Below are positions 11,331 through 22,246 of a DNA stretch of 58,976 nt, one piece after another. The notes under the pieces are model-generated. The model made no database searches and was not told the DNA's origin. It was given only the letters and a program-made list of their open reading frames with translations. This DNA is from Haplomitrium mnioides (Eukaryota > Marchantiophyta > Haplomitriopsida > Calobryales). The DNA is taken from contig JBNGIS010003498.1 of assembly GCA_049999725.1 (NCBI GenBank), forward strand, positions 1-58,976, written 5' to 3'. How positions within the stretch are numbered: the stretch's first letter is position 1; every line of letters begins with the position of its first letter. The position numbers were made by a program, and so were the translations under genes.

Positions 11331-12114
11331 ACTCTCAAAAACCAATTTTGTAATTTTAGCATCCAAAATCATGATTTTCACCCTAGCAGTATTTTTTGTA
11401 TAAAAAAATGTAATTATACATACCAAAATATCTCACTTTGAGTTAACATTGTATTAAAAACAAATTTTCTTATGAGTATTTTGACAAAATTGCTTCTACA
11501 ATTTCATCTTTCAAAAGCATGAGCATCAACAAACAAAATATATAGAAAACTTTCTACGACATTTGTTGTTAAATATTTTCAAAACTAACAATGATATCGA
11601 TAATTTGAAAATTTGATAAAAACATTCAAATTTTATACAAAATAATTTTGAAGTAGAACCCTAAAGTGTTGGCGTAAGAGGATTGTTGAAGAAAAATTGT
11701 GAAAATTTTGATAAAGCCTATGCGCACATGGACAACTGAGGCCCAAGTGTAGGCATGTTTTGTTTAAAAGATACTTACGCACGTGGACAACTACAACTAA
11801 CTTGAGCTTAAATAAATGAAGCCTATGCCCGCATAGACAACTGGAGCAATCCAAGATTGCTCAATAATTGAAAGCAGGGAATGGAGAAGGTCGTCTAAGA
11901 AGGAATAGAAAATGAAAAAGAAAAGAACTTCCATGCTAACATAGACTTCTTTGTTAATTTTCATAAAATGCAAATCATTTTGTTCAAAAACCATTTGCAC
12001 ACCAAATTGACTTATGATGAACAGACTTAAAATGGATTGGAAGTGTAACAAGATTGAAACTTCAGCAAATAAAACTTTGCAAAAAAAAATACTTTATTAT
12101 ATAAAAAAATTTCA
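11331..12114. repeat. subterminal region of element 1 with scattered palindromic units
   Basis: AT-rich sequence downstream of the methyltransferase stop. Isolated relatives of the palindromic motif occur at about 11718-11733 (TATGCGCACATGGACAAC) and 11825-11842 (TATGCCCGCATAGACAAC), spaced irregularly. No coding sequence recognised. Confidence 0.55.
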
Positions 12115-13489
12115 TCAACTAGAAGCTACAACTCTATCCTCTTCAAGAGAAATTGTCTCATCTAAATCTACTAGATGAGCATCTGCAGCCGCTAGAGAGT
12201 CGTGTTGAGACTTTCCAATCCCTGAGATGGCAATAGAATCACCAGTAGCACATGAAGTACTAGGAGGAACATGTTTTTTATGGTATGAATACACTATCAG
12301 ATAATATGTGATTCTATCACATTGGATGGTAAGAAAGCCATCACCAAAGCTCTCTCAAGAATGTAGATAAACTGATGTCTATCATATTCCACAGCGATGC
12401 AGTTTTGCATCAGCTTTAAAGCACAGACAAGTCTTGTGTTGGACCCAAAGCAACGATCTAAGATCCAATCTTGCTCTGTTGATAAATGGTCAATAAAAAA
12501 TTTGTAAAGAGCATGCGGCTTTTGATAAACATTCACAAGAGCACCATCTCCTGGATGTTTTAGTTTGGCCAAAATCGCAGAACAGCTAAACACACTATGT
12601 ATTATTTGTCGAGAAAGATCACTCGTATGAGCAGGTTGCAAATTGAAAAGCCTCATGCTCCTCTTTCCTTCTTTTGTTGAGTAGCTTATAATCCAATACT
12701 CATTGGCGTGTGCAATTCTTGGACCACTAGAATGATGAATGTTGCTTTTGTTTATATAATAAGCAAAACAAACAAATCAAACAATAAAAACAGTGTGTAG
12801 GAAAATTAAACAAGGTAAACTAAAAAACCAAAAAAATAAAAAAAGAACCTACCAGATGTTGTGGTAGATTGCACATCAAACCTCTAAAAGAGCATCCTTG
12901 ACGATGCCAAATTGTTGCGACAAATATATAATCCCAAAAGACCAAAAATTCAAGGTCGTGATTGCCGAAAAAAATGAAACCATATCAAAAATATCATCTT
13001 TGGAAAAAGGTTCTGAATCGTCAAGCTTGCACTCCTTAAGGTTGTAACCGTAAGGAATACCGCAATTGCTAAAGTGAAACATCTAGGTTTGACAAATTCC
13101 TTCAGTTGACAATAGTAGACTTGGTAATATGCCACGTTGAGGCCATCAACATAGGACAATAAGTCCTTGTCCTTGTCTCTCACAACTCCATCAGTTGGAA
13201 GAGATGCAACATCATTTTGTTGCCTTGATTTCCACTCTCTAGCTTTTTAGCAATGAAGCAGAAAAGGAGGAGGGTAAAAAACAATTGTTGAGGTTTGGTC
13301 TTGATCTTTTGAGGTTTCTTTGACCCCCGATATTTTTCACCTTTTGGCAACTACTGTCAATTTTTTGGCAAGCTGACATTTAAATGTTTTGTCCCTCTAC
13401 ACACAACAAAAACGAAAACAAATAAGAGGAGAAACAAAAAGAAATTAAAGACTATAGAAAGAAAGACAATTTGAGCAAAGACCCTTGAC

Positions 13490-13985
13490 TCCAAACTACC
13501 AAGGCCATTGAAGTCCATGCGAGCATGGACATTGAAGTCCATGTGCGTAAGGACTTCAAAGTCCATGCGCACATTGAAATTGAAGTCTAAAAGCGCATGG
13601 ATATTGAAGTCCAAGTGTGTAAGGACTTCAAAGTCCATGCGTGCATAGACTTTGATGTCCAAGAGGGCTTGGACTGCAAAGTCCATGCTTGTCCATGTGC
13701 ACATGCACTTCACAGTCCTTGCACACAAGGAATTAAAAGTCCAAGATTGCTTGGACTTCACAGTCCATACGTGCATGGATGTTGAAGTCCACGAGTGCCT
13801 AGAACTGGAAGTCCATACGCGCATGGAATTTGAAGTCTTAGCATGCTTGGACTGTTAAGTCTAAGCAAGCAAGGACTGTGAAGTCCATGCGCTCATAAAT
13901 TGTAAAGTTCTTGCTTGCAAGGATTATGAAGTCCATGTGAGCATGGTCTGTAAGGTCCATGTGCGAATGGACTCAAAACCTATTT
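13490..13985. repeat. palindromic minisatellite in intron 2 (element 1)
   Basis: About 20 copies of the 24-bp family, for example GAAGTCCATGCGAGCATGGAC near 13509. It lies between exons 2 and 3 of the minus-strand gene. Open frames on both strands here (13357-13858) are repeat by-products. Confidence 0.93.
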
Positions 13986-15597
13986 TATTATAACTAAAGA
14001 CAATTTACCCTAAATTCACCACAACTCCAAAGAAATAAATGTATAGTGAAAAAACAAACTTACCAAAAGCTTCTCATAAGTAAAATAGAATGCAACCATC
14101 TTGGACTCCTCCATGTGGAGAGGGTACTCCTCTCTTGCTTCCTCCCAGCTAATGCAGTAAATCTCATAGCATAAACTTTTCACCATCACTACTAAAACTT
14201 TATGTCTCTCTGCCTCTTGAGATATTTCATCCATTGAAAGATCTCCGACTTCCATGCGTTTTAGAGCTGAAATTTTTTCCTCATCAAGAAGACTCTGAAG
14301 GGACCTCCAAGGTGTCCACTTCATGTCCTCCATTCTGAGATATCCCTTGGCAATAGGTTTCTGACCTTTCATAGTATTTTTCTCCCACTTTGAAAATATG
14401 CTTTGTTGTAGATCCAAGAGCTCACCACTTTGAAATGCAAGCTGGAAATAGTTGTCTTGAGAAGTGGCTATCTTCTCAAGTGTCAACTTGGGCTTGATCT
14501 CCAAGGTTTCCAACACTAACTCTCTTTTCAATTTCTGGGATGGCACCATCCCACTCTCCACAAACCTCTAACGCCAATATTTGACCTTCTGAATTGAGGT
14601 CATTTCCAACCTGTATCTCTGGTCGTAGTTGTCATCAATTGCAAAAATACGGGCCTCTGTTGGTGTAAGACCCATCTAGGCATAGCAGTTGCAGAGTGAA
14701 AATGCCAGATTCTTTGCTCCATATTTTGTGATAAAAAGTTGCCTTGCTGCAACACTGTGATTGCCTCCTATAATCTTGCAGCGATACTTGTGAGGGTTTT
14801 TTATATCGAGTTCTGACTTATCCTTCAACCCGAACTTCGGGTCAACAACAATAATAAAAAAGCTATGTGCATATTTTTTTAAGAGCATTCTTTGTGCTAG
14901 AAGCTCAATGAAATCTTCATTCAGCCTTATAATCTAGAAAGGCCTCCAATTGTCCATTCCAGGTTTCGGTAGATTCAAGTTTTCCAACTTAAGAGTAATT
15001 GTTTCTTTGCGGACTCTGCATCGTTGGATTGCAGACTCCTTGATTTTGTTTTTATCTTCCTTAGACACTATGTGAGGGTCCACTTGCTTGTGTTCTTGGA
15101 ATGTTTGAAACCCCTTGTTCGATTGTCTTTTTACTCTTGGCGTTGGAGCTTGAACTGGCTTTGGCTTTGTTTCTTGCCCTGAGCTAGTCGGTGTTGAGGA
15201 CGAAGGGATAGCAAAAGATGACCTTGCTGGAGATTCGAAGGGGGCTGGCTCCTCCTCAATAATTAGAGCTAGAACAGGCTTTTTCTATTGAACCGCTCGT
15301 TTCTTCCTTTTGGAAGCCTTAGCTAGCTCCACCTCCTTTCTCTTTTTTGTGCGCAAAAGGGCCTGCAGCGTGAATTGAAAATGTAATCGCGCTTGGATGC
15401 AACACTAGCTGTTGAATATTTACGCCATGCTTGGGCTTTAGAATTTTGATGCTAATGGCGAACTTTATGAAATCCCATTTGACACGCTTTGCGTCTTTAT
15501 AGCCATCGACAAAATCCACCAAAAATTGAGCAAACTAGAAACAAAAAAAAAATGATCAAACACAAGTAAAAATGTTCAGTGTAAGAAAAAAGACATT

Positions 15598-15900
15598 GCA
15601 GTCCATGCGCACCTAGACTTTCTAGTCCAGGTGCGCATGGACTTAGGACTCCAAGCGCGCAAGGACTTACGAGTCCATGCTCGCATGGACCTGATAGTCT
15701 AGGCGGACCTGGACTTGGAAGTTCATGCGCACATGGACCTAATAGTCTAGGCGGGTCTGGACTTGGAAGTCCATGCGCGGAAGAACCAAGGAGTCCTTGC
15801 GCGAGTGGACCAGAGACTTCATGCGTACATAGAGTCATGAGTCCAAGCATGCATGGACCTTGGAGTCCCTCTGCGCATGGACCTGGGAGTTCCGAGTCAG
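15598..15900. repeat. palindromic minisatellite in intron 1 (element 1)
   Basis: About 12 units of the same family with diverged outer arms, for example AGTCCATGCTCGCATGGACCTGATAGTCTAGG reduced to its core TCCATGCTCGCATGGA. It occupies the same intron as the arrays at 7550-7945, 24320-24737 and 48060-48390. Confidence 0.93.
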
Positions 15901-16301
15901 TAAAAAAAGAAAACAAATGAAAAAGGGTTTTTAAATGTTACCTTGTCGTCTTCCTTTGTCATCTGAAGATGCTTGACAAAAATGTCCTTCTCCTTCATCT
16001 TAGAAAAAGAAAACTGTTTGCAATTTGCCTTATATATGGTAATCCCATCTTGTGACTGCACAAGAAGCCTGATGTTGGCTCGCTGGCCATCTTTGGTCAT
16101 CGTGATTTGGACCACAAGGCCCAGATTGAATTTCTCACATTCTCTAGCAAAAAGATAAAGTTGTTGATCAAGGTCTTTCAAGGAACCACAATTAACTAGC
16201 CAATTCCAATCTAGTCTTTTAGGCTCAAGAGCCTTGATAACATCCGAATACTTGTAAGGCTTTGGTTGAGCAGGTCTGGAAGCATTTCCTTAAGATGCCA
16301 T

Positions 16302-16759
16302 TTTCCAAAAAGTAAAAATGGGTAGAATTGGAGGTGAAAAATCTAATGAACAAAAGTTCACAAAACTGGAAGGGTTGGAAAAGGGTAAAATAGCAAGTAA
16401 ATGCAAAAAAATGATGACAAGAAAACAAAAGCTAGAAAAAAACTCACGACAATGGAAAGAAACTTTCTGTTGATGCTCTTTTCATACCTAAATTTCAAAA
16501 AATGCCTTTTTTTTTGCCAAAAAATGATTCGCAGAGCTCTTGACACGCAGGTTCACGTGGTGCAAGAAAATGTTAGTATATAAAGCATCGTTTTTTTTAT
16601 TTTTCCAATTTCTTTTTTTTCATTTTCTTCACACAAAGTTCTCAATTTTGTCGTTTTGCAGATTTCTTTAAAAATGCAAATTTTAGTTGGGTTGTAGTAG
16701 GTTCATAATGTTTGTTAAAATAGTTTCTTCAAATAGTTGAGTTTTAGTGAGCCTTTTCA
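16302..16759. promoter_or_regulatory. shared divergent promoter region (element 1)
   Basis: 458 bp separate the two divergent start codons; the equivalent distance in element 3 is 460 bp. A TATATAAA box lies at 16577-16584 on plus, about 175 bp before the DUF7869-like ATG, and the same spot in element 3 reads TACATAAG. Conserved blocks around it include CTTTTGTTCATTA near the ParB-side start and TTTTTCCAATTTC on the other. That both genes are driven from here is inferred from geometry and conservation. Confidence 0.6.
16577..16584 (+). promoter_or_regulatory. TATA box for the DUF7869-like gene
   Basis: TATATAAA, placed 5' of the plus-strand gene with a plausible leader of about 140-150 nt. 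The element 3 equivalent is TACATAAG, one or two changes away. Confidence 0.5.
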
Positions 16760-19700
16760 ATGGTTGGAGTTTTCAAAGGCAAGAAGAGGTTAGAATGTCA
16801 AGATTCATCTTCACAAAAAAGTGTTACTTTTGACAAACATGTTGAGATTTGTTCAAACTGCAATTCTTTGAGGGTAAGCGATGGAGCACCAAAAGCGTCA
16901 AGTATGATGGCAAGTATATTGGAGAAAAAGATGGCTTTTGTTGAATCAGATAGCTCCACCCGAAAAGATCAAGAATGTGAACTTCATTCGCGCATAGGAT
17001 CAAGAGTTGGACCCTCTGCAAGCATAGGATCAAGGAGTGAATCCAATGCATGCATAGGATTAATGTGTGAGTACCTTCTGTGCAAAGGATCAAAGAGGGA
17101 ATCCAATGCTTATAGAGAATTAAAGAAACAAACTTCTTCAAGCACAAGATCTTTGTTGCCCTTCAAGCGGTCAAAGTTGAATCTTTCTTCCCAGTATTCC
17201 AAGAAATTAATAGAAAGAGTTTCAACACAGAATTTCCATATGGTTGTAGACCTTTCTTTGTCCTCATCTGAGGGACCTCGATATTCATGATCAAAGTGTG
17301 TTTGTTCAAAACACAAAAAGCATACAATCTGTAGACGGTTTTAATTTTGGAGATGAGCCACTATCTCTCATAGCACCACTCAAACAATGACTAATTTTGT
17401 TTCAAGTTGCACCTCGCAAGGAGATTGAGAAATCTGAAACAAGCCGAATTCTTTTGGAGGAGTCTTTAGACGACAGTTTGGGAAACGATTCTAGCAAAGA
17501 GTCTCAATCATTCAACATTTCTTTGGAGTTATCACTAAGGACACTAATTTTATTACAAAAAACATTTCCTAATAATCGAGATGTTGATCAAGATTCTGTT
17601 TCGGAATGGTGCAGTTCTCCCAATTCTCAAAGAGAACCTCATCTCTCGAAAATATTTTGCAACATAACAAACAGTGTTTACGATGATGAGCAAGATCTTC
17701 AAGATGAGTTATCTCATATAGCTAGATTTTCTTATGGACCAAATCAACCAGCACAACATAAGATATCTTTGTTTGGGCCAAAAACCAAATGGGTAAACAC
17801 TTTACGTGAAAACTCTTTGTGGAAAGTCCATCATGACGAGAGCTTTGTGAAGAAAAAGCTCAATCCAATGTCAATTTCTAAATTAAAGAGAATTTCATGT
17901 TGTCGAAATAATTGCTTGTCGTTGTGCAAGACAGATTTTTTGAAAATTGTGAGAGAAACGTACTTTCGACGAAGTATAAAGAATCGAAATATCACATTGC
18001 AATAAGGAATACCAAGAAAAGACTATGATGTTGGGAATTGGTTTACTCTACCTGGCGGTACCTTTGTTTGTAAAAGAGCCTTCTAATTAATATTACTAGT
18101 AGGGAATGATAGAGACCAAATGATTCAGAATCTCAAAAGAGCATATACTAGAGGCATTTTTGGAAAAAGAGAACTATTTGCTAAAGGAGTTTTTGTGCAT
18201 GAGTGAATGGATGGTTTTTTCTAAGGATACTACAAGAGAATGCCCACTCACAAAGTTTATAACTTGTCCGATAATTTTACAAAATGGGAAGTTTATCACT
18301 ATTATGCAACTTATGTGAAAGAGAAGAATGCTGATTGTATTCTTAGTTTCTTGGGTTTTACAAACATTAGAGAACTCATTTTTCAAATGTAAAAAAATTC
18401 CAAAATGCAATAGATTTGATGTTTGTAAAATATGTGAAGAAACAAAATCTTTGCGAGCAAAATCTGTCTTGGAGTCTGATAAAGGTAAAAAAATTTCTTC
18501 TCTTTTGACATCTTTGGTTAATCCATGCTCTTTTTTCTAAACTCAAAGCTTAGTTCTAGAGATGTTATGTTTTCTCAACTTGGAGCCAAAAGATGTTTTT
18601 TTGTTAAGTTGTTCAACAAACAAGATTTGAGTCGAATAATTCTTAGCTTGATTTGTGAGAAGAGAGTCTATGCTCACATAGATTCTCTTGTTTTAAGTTT
18701 TAATTGTAGCCTTGTCTACAATCGAATAAAGTAGGAAAATGAATCTAATTCTTGGTGGTGACCTTAGCCTTACAACAAGTTTTGTTTTTGTTGCTTTAAA
18801 TTAAGAGCCCTTATCAACAAAAAATAATAGCAATAATCGTTTTTGTTGTTTGCAAATCCTATGCACGCATGGGATTTGTTCTTGTTTCTTTTAAAACCAG
18901 TCGCGACAATAGTCACAGCAAGCCATGATATTGTTGTTGTTGTATTGGTCTTATGCGCTCATACGATCAGTTGTTGTCTCCACTCATCCTAAACGCTTAG
19001 AAAATGTGTTCTGATTTAGCAAATCTTGTTTTTCTCTTTTTGAAACTTTTGTTTATTTGAAGTCAAACGAATTTTCCTTTTTCCAAGTTACGTAGAGTTT
19101 ATTTTTAATCTTTTACAAAGTTTTCACTTCTACTAATCCAAATATTTGTTTAAGATGACTTGAATATTTTTAGCACCTAAGGTTGTGTTTTGAAGTCACA
19201 AGTATTGACATATGTTTTACTGAGCTACTTTTACATCCTTTGTGCTTTGTGATGATGTAATCAAATATAATCGCCAAATGTTTCTTCATCGTGATCAACA
19301 AATGAAAAAAAAGAACAAAACTTGCAAACCATCAAAGAAAATGATGTTCTGATGGTCAAAAGTACTTGGGAATTGTCATTGATGGAATGGATCAGAAGAA
19401 AATCAATATTCCACACTGGCATTTGCCTCTAAAAAACACTGATAAAGATTGTTTGGTGGATGTGCATGTTGTTGGTGCCCTTAATATTCAATCATGCTCC
19501 TTCTTCGACGGTCTTCTTAACTTATTGAAACTTGAGAAGTGATTCTAATTTGGCAATTACTATGCTCAACAAAATGTTATGTAACTTTGAATAGCCACTA
19601 CCTCCAACTTTGTATCTTCAGTTGGACAACACAATACTAGAGAATAAAAATTTTATCTTTTTGGAATATCTTAGTCTCCTTATTGCCAAGAATGTTTTTT

Positions 19701-21002
19701 GAAAAATCAAGGTGGGGTTTCTCATGGTTGGCCATATTCATGATCAAACCGATCAAATGCTCAGCCGATTTTTGAAACGTTTGAAACATGTCAAAGCATT
19801 CACAATTATGAGTCTTAGCAAGGCACTTTATTAACCTACAATCCTAAACCTGAGGTAACTCTTTTGTTGGAAACTTGGGATTTTAAAATGTTTTTGCAGC
19901 ACCGTTCCTCTCTTGTTCAAAAGATATATGGTATTACCTTTAATCAACAATTCAAGTTTCACTTAAATGATTCCAATAGAAAGATTTAGAGCAAACAATT
20001 TTCAACAAATGAATTTTGGTTACCTACGGATGGCATTTGTCAACTCAAGTGCCTACTTGAAGTGGACAGAGAAATTTTGAGTTCAATATTGATTCCTCTC
20101 AAGGCATATTCTGAAATCAAATGATCTCAAAAGGAAGAAAGAGAAGTTGATGACGAGAAAGTGGTATTTTCAATATGGGACAACATAACTGAGAATTGTT
20201 GCAAGTTCTGTACAGATTCTCATATTCAATGGTGGAATGACTTTTTTCTTGCCTAACAAGAGATTGCGGCCTACATCTTTGAAAAACAAAGATGAGGACT
20301 CGAAGTAGAATTTACCTTTCCACCTTCACAACCATCAAACACTTGCAATGATTCTCAAAATGTTCATCTAGGTTCTCATCTTGACGCTCAACAGACACAA
20401 GAAGATACTCCGGTACAACAAATACTTTTTACACATCCCACAATCTATGATAGAGCACCTATGATGTGAGAAGGGACTCTTTTGTACAACACTTGATAAT
20501 GGTATAAATTTGGCAATCTACATGAAATGAAACCTAGAATGTTTATTTGTGTTGTTGCATCTCTAGATCCAAAGAGTAGACCATTTTGGGTTGCCAAAGT
20601 TCTCAAAGTTTTGTCATTTGATGAGGAAGATCCTCCAAACCCGAAATGAGTACGTGTTCAATGGTTTGCTTGTCAGACCGAGGATGCATTTTCTAGTCAA
20701 TACTTCTCAGAAAAAATAGCAGCAACAAAAGAGAAACGCAAATCAAAGTTACATGCTGATGTACTTGATGTGATATAAATCACGATTTTGTCTTTTGATT
20801 TTCTTTTTACCTAAAAAAACCAATTGAGAAAACCACTCTAGCTAGCATTAAAGAAAATCTATTTGAGTACGAAAGACAAAAAGCCCTCAATCCTGAAATG
20901 TTTCAAAGAGATTCAATTATTGTCATTAACACTCAAACATATCAAGTAAATCTTGATGAATCTTCTGAAGTTGAATCCGAAGAAGTCGAGACAAGTGACT
21001 AA
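16760..21002 (+). pseudogene. DUF7869-like putative transposase gene (element 1)
   Basis: Starts MVGVFKGKKRLECQDSSSQK and ends SSEVESEEVETSD. In order: an N-terminal region whose exon contains degenerate palindromic repeats (17000-17130, read as SRIGSR-type peptides); an acidic stretch (QDLQDELSHI); CCRNNCLSLCKTDFLK and LPGGTFVCKRAF at about 17900-18080; VHEWMDGFF and a FTKWEVY block; CKICEETK at about 18427; an intron around 18755-19240 ending before KKRTKLANHQRK; IVIDGMDQKKINIPH (19376-19420); LQLDNTTRENKN-type (about 19610-19660); VGHIHDQTDQMLSRF (about 19725-19770; other copies have GHTHDQI); PFWVAKVLKVLSFDEED (about 20580-20630). The D...D...GHTHxxxDQxFS pattern resembles what is catalogued as DUF7869, and its spacing suggests an RNase-H-fold nuclease. 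Stops occur at about 17289, 17390, 18002, 18084 and many later. The transposase role is inferred from its being the other gene in an element with TIRs. Confidence 0.68.
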
Positions 21003-22085
21003 AGTAATTTAGGAATTTTGTTATATATTGTGTATTTTAAAGTACATTGTAATTTAAGATTATTATTTTATAAAGTATGTGAGAATCTCTTGAAGCAACT
21101 TGTTGAATTTTTCTACCACCTTGAACTTTTTACTTGTAAATCATTCCAAGTTGAATGTTATTCTCTCTAAATGAAACTTAAATCTTTAGTTAATATTTTC
21201 ATTTGCTTTGTATCCAAAATATAAGTATATTGTTTTGAAATTTAGTGTTTTCTAGAAGAGCTTGAGGTTTTTATATTGCTAAAGCATCTACCCAAATTGA
21301 CTACTTGTTTTTTTGCTTGTAACGACTTTGATATAAAACTTAAAACCTTTGGCACGCTTTGACTTAAATATAGATCTTTGTATCTATTTTACTTTTAGAT
21401 TCTGAATTAGAAATCAAAATCTTTTGCGCACGTAGAGTTTGTGGTGAAAAATAGAACGTTTATTGTCTGTATTTTTGGTTGTAGAAGTGTGAACCCTATG
21501 GGCGCATAGAATTTGATTTGCAAGTAGAAATGTTATGCATATAAAAACTCTTATGTGGAATCTAAAACTTAGGTTCTTGTCAGTCTTTGTTGTGGATTGT
21601 TCAGATGGTGAGTTTGGACTCCTATGTGCGCATAGACTTTGGGGTGGAAGTCCAAGCCTTCCATAAGTTCTACTTCTCACATACAACCTTCAAGCTTTTA
21701 CTTACAAAGACGACGGTTACAACTTAGTTTGTACACAAGTCATAGACTCTTTTGTAAATCTTGAGACCTTTGTTTCGTTGAATCAAGTCTAAAACTTGGA
21801 GATGTTTCTTATTTACACTCTTAATTCAATCTTCTTAGCTACTGCTTTTTTATTCTAAACTATGATACATTTGTGTGTATGCTTCATTGAATTATGAAAT
21901 ATTTTTAAATTCTGAAACCTTTTTTTAAAGCCCACATTAACTTTTGCTTACATAGATTTTCAACTATAAGTGAAACCTTCTTTCTTTGTTGAACTTTAAT
22001 ATAGAGCTCTTAAATCCATGCAATGTTCCATTTTCTTTGTTTATGTGTCTACGATTGCAAACTCATTCTCTTGACTTCTAGTCCG

Positions 22086-22185
22086 NNNNNNNNNNNNNNN
22101 NNNNNNNNNNNNNNNNNNNNNNNNNNNNNNNNNNNNNNNNNNNNNNNNNNNNNNNNNNNNNNNNNNNNNNNNNNNNNNNNNNNNN
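22086..22185. other. assembly gap (100 N) in element 1
   Basis: Unknown-size gap immediately inside the right terminus. It falls in a homopolymer-rich stretch, which probably caused the break. Confidence 0.99.
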
Positions 22186-22189
22186 AAAA

Positions 22190-22242
22190 AAAAAAGGTTC
22201 TTGTTTTGAGTAGCATGTTTTTGGTTCAAAGTAGCGGCTGTT
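22190..22242 (+). repeat. right terminus of element 1 (DUF7869 side)
   Basis: Read outward: GGTTCTTGTTTTGAGTAGCA, TGTTTTT, then GGTTCAAAGTAGCGGCTGTT. Followed at 22243-22246 by AAGA, the copy of the left-side target duplication. Confidence 0.8.
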
Positions 22243-22246
22243 AAGA

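Larger units (their letters stand above)
12115..16301 (-). pseudogene. ParB-like domain / N4-N6 DNA methyltransferase fusion gene (element 1)
   Basis: This is the most complete copy. Inferred exons on minus: 1, 16301-15942 (120 codons, GT donor); 2, 15534-14064; 3, 13396-12853; 4, 12726-12115. Exon 1 encodes an unrecognised domain (PKPYKYSDVIKALEP ... DIFVKHLQ). Exon 2 has a Lys/Ser/Pro linker, then FFIIVVDPKFGLKDK, KIIGGNHSVAARQLFITKYG and MGLTPTEARIFAIDDNYDQ, which match the ParB/Srx pattern of a GxHR-like box followed by (S/T)xxEAxxxAxxxN. Exon 3 has IPYGYNLKECK (motif IV; the Asp is Gly here but present in the 10362-11277 copy). Exon 4 has NEYWIISYS, KPHALYKFFIDHLS (motif X-like), ILDRCFGSNTRLVCALKL and CIAVEYDRHQF (motif I and following acidic strand). 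The order IV-X-I is that of beta-class amino-methyltransferases. A stop at codon 4, one at about 14680, a frameshift in exon 3 and others make it inactive. Methylation activity is inferred from motifs only. Confidence 0.75.
11278..22242 (+). mobile_element. element 1: transposon copy with both termini, nearly 11 kb
   Basis: Left end AACAACCACTAATTTGAACC at 11278; right end GGTTCAAAGTAGCGGCTGTT finishing at 22242. The two are inverted complements with two mismatches over 20 bp, and AAGA flanks both sides. Inside, the ParB-like/methyltransferase gene runs leftward (16301 to 12115) and the DUF7869-like gene runs rightward (16760 to 21002), leaving a 458-bp shared 5' region. One 100-N gap (22086-22185) makes the true length uncertain. 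The subterminal sequences differ on the two sides: the ParB side has GAACCAGAAACCGCTATAGG, the DUF7869 side has GAACC..AACATGCTACTCAAAAC read inward. I recognise no named superfamily from the ends. All genes carry stops, so this copy is not autonomous now. Confidence 0.82.
21003..22242 (+). other. 3' flank of the DUF7869-like gene and right terminus (element 1)
   Basis: Noncoding, AT-rich, conserved in order with 39382-40762 (plus) and 43254-41693 (minus): TTTAGGAATTTTGTTATATATTG, ATCATTCCAAGTTGAATG, scattered TGTGCGCATAGACTTTGG units, CTTGACTTCTAGTCC, and finally poly(A)/poly(T) followed by the terminus at 22190-22242. The full motif strings are broken here to keep them short. A 100-N gap lies at 22086-22185. 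Confidence 0.75.

Noticed and set aside
12115-16301. Bacterial or phage contamination, because of the ParB and methyltransferase motifs
   Set aside because: Consensus splice sites, introns with the local minisatellite, AT-rich composition and multiple copies nested with plant retroelements show it is resident in the genome.
16760-17290. First exon of the DUF7869-like gene as a separate host gene
   Set aside because: It recurs in the same position in element 3 and partly in element 5, always joined to the downstream conserved blocks.
11278-22242. CACTA or Mutator-type element
   Set aside because: Termini do not start with CACTA, the duplication looks like 4 bp rather than 3 or 9, and no known transposase of those groups is recognisable.
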